Assembly: GCA_007280145.1 (NCBI GenBank)
Contig: QYPU01000018.1
Span: 1 to 6,049 of the forward strand
Direction of reading: 5' to 3'
Source of the DNA: Dehalococcoidia bacterium
GTDB taxonomy: Bacteria; Chloroflexota; Dehalococcoidia; GIF9; UBA5629
Length of the DNA: 6,049 nt
In this document: piece after piece, positions 5,946 to 6,049 of the stretch
Layout of the letters: the number at the start of each line of letters is the position of its first letter
How positions within the stretch are numbered: position 1 is the stretch's first letter
Position numbers and translations under genes: made by a program
Notes under the pieces: model-generated
The model's input: the letters and a program-made list of their open reading frames with translations, nothing else
Database searches by the model: none
What the model was told of the DNA's origin: nothing

Positions 5946-5948
5946 AAT
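5921..5948. promoter_or_regulatory. Operator-like inverted repeat over the DUF134 promoter
   Basis: ATTATTAT (5921-5928) and ATAATAAT (5941-5948) are perfect 8-bp inverted arms with a 12-bp spacer. The arms touch the last base of the -35 and cover most of the -10, with centres 20 bp apart, about two helical turns. This geometry suits a dimeric repressor. The AT-only composition raises the chance of coincidence. Confidence 0.35.
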
Positions 5949-5957
5949 TATGAGCAT

Positions 5958-6049
5958 ATGACAATAAATATACAGAGCGAAGATAAAAATCCTGTCGGCA
6001 GGCCGACTAAGTGGCGCCGCGTGGCTTCTCTACCGCAGGTAACCTACTT
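5958..6049 (+). CDS. DUF134-family putative DNA-binding protein (N terminus, truncated by window edge)
   Basis: Thirty codons are visible and the frame is open to the window end. GRPTKWRRVASLPQVTY at about residues 14-30 matches the opening of DUF134 (COG1342) proteins, which usually read RPRKxRRVxxLPxVxxF. The family is predicted to bind DNA through a helix-turn-helix and is sometimes fused to, or found beside, a dinitrogenase iron-molybdenum cofactor (NifX/NifB-type) domain; its targets are unknown. A polar extension of about 13 residues precedes the motif. The start at 5958 is chosen because it lies just after the promoter. An in-frame ATG at 5934 would overlap the promoter spacer and have no ribosome site. 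Neither start has a Shine-Dalgarno sequence, so translation may be nearly leaderless. Autoregulation through the dyad at 5921-5948 is an inference. Confidence 0.75.
   Translation, partial: MTINIQSEDKNPVGRPTKWRRVASLPQVTY

Noticed and set aside
5994..6007. GTCGGC-AG-GCCGAC palindrome as an operator
   Set aside because: It lies inside the DUF134 reading frame, encoding VGRPT, and the 2-base gap is too tight for an RNA hairpin loop. Coding constraint on the GRP motif explains it more simply.
1..6049. Defence, phage, CRISPR or other accessory system
   Set aside because: Every gene recognised is core metabolism, replication, membrane or small zinc/DNA-binding protein. No repeat array with spacers, integrase, transposase gene or toxin-antitoxin pair is visible.

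Overview
The window looks like ordinary chromosome from a bacterium of mid GC content (estimated by eye as mid-to-high 40s percent). The most likely source is Chloroflexota, class Dehalococcoidia. That placement is an inference. It rests on the style of the DnaE and FmdB proteins and on the short GTCATTGCGAG.../GTCATTCTGAG... intergenic repeats, which I associate with genomes of that group; it is not proven here.

Layout, left to right. (1) The N-terminal third or so of an ammonia-type NAD synthase (nadE) runs leftward off the window at 298..1, with a good sigma70-type promoter at 341-369. (2) A small two-helix membrane protein of unknown function (453-725) is followed after 40 bp by a FmdB-type zinc-ribbon protein (766-1002). 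Both run rightward and are probably co-transcribed. (3) A DUF1461/TIGR01906-type integral membrane protein (1733-1038) converges on fmdB with a 35-bp gap. (4) The 1734-1978 intergenic region holds back-to-back promoters: TTGACA-18-TATTAT leftward for the membrane protein and an extended -10 rightward for dnaE. A palindromic repeat lies in the leader of the leftward gene. (5) A complete DNA polymerase III alpha subunit (dnaE, 1979-5443) has an apparently intact PHP metal site. (6) The 514-bp gap 5444-5957 contains a previously unannotated-looking MITE-like element. It has 11-bp perfect terminal inverted repeats at 5590-5600 and 5882-5892, flanked by TGATTT direct repeats. Its interior is a mosaic of two REP-like repeat families, one apparently inserted into the other. 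(7) A perfect-consensus promoter (TTGACA-18-TATAAT) with an 8-bp inverted repeat over both boxes leads almost immediately into the start of a DUF134 putative DNA-binding protein (5958 to window end).

The genes do not form one pathway. NAD synthesis, replication and small regulatory or membrane proteins sit side by side in separate transcription units, each with its own recognisable promoter except 453-1002. No RNA gene, CRISPR array, phage gene, toxin-antitoxin pair or defence gene was recognised. The most interesting signals are the MITE-like repeat mosaic and the operator-like dyad at the DUF134 promoter.
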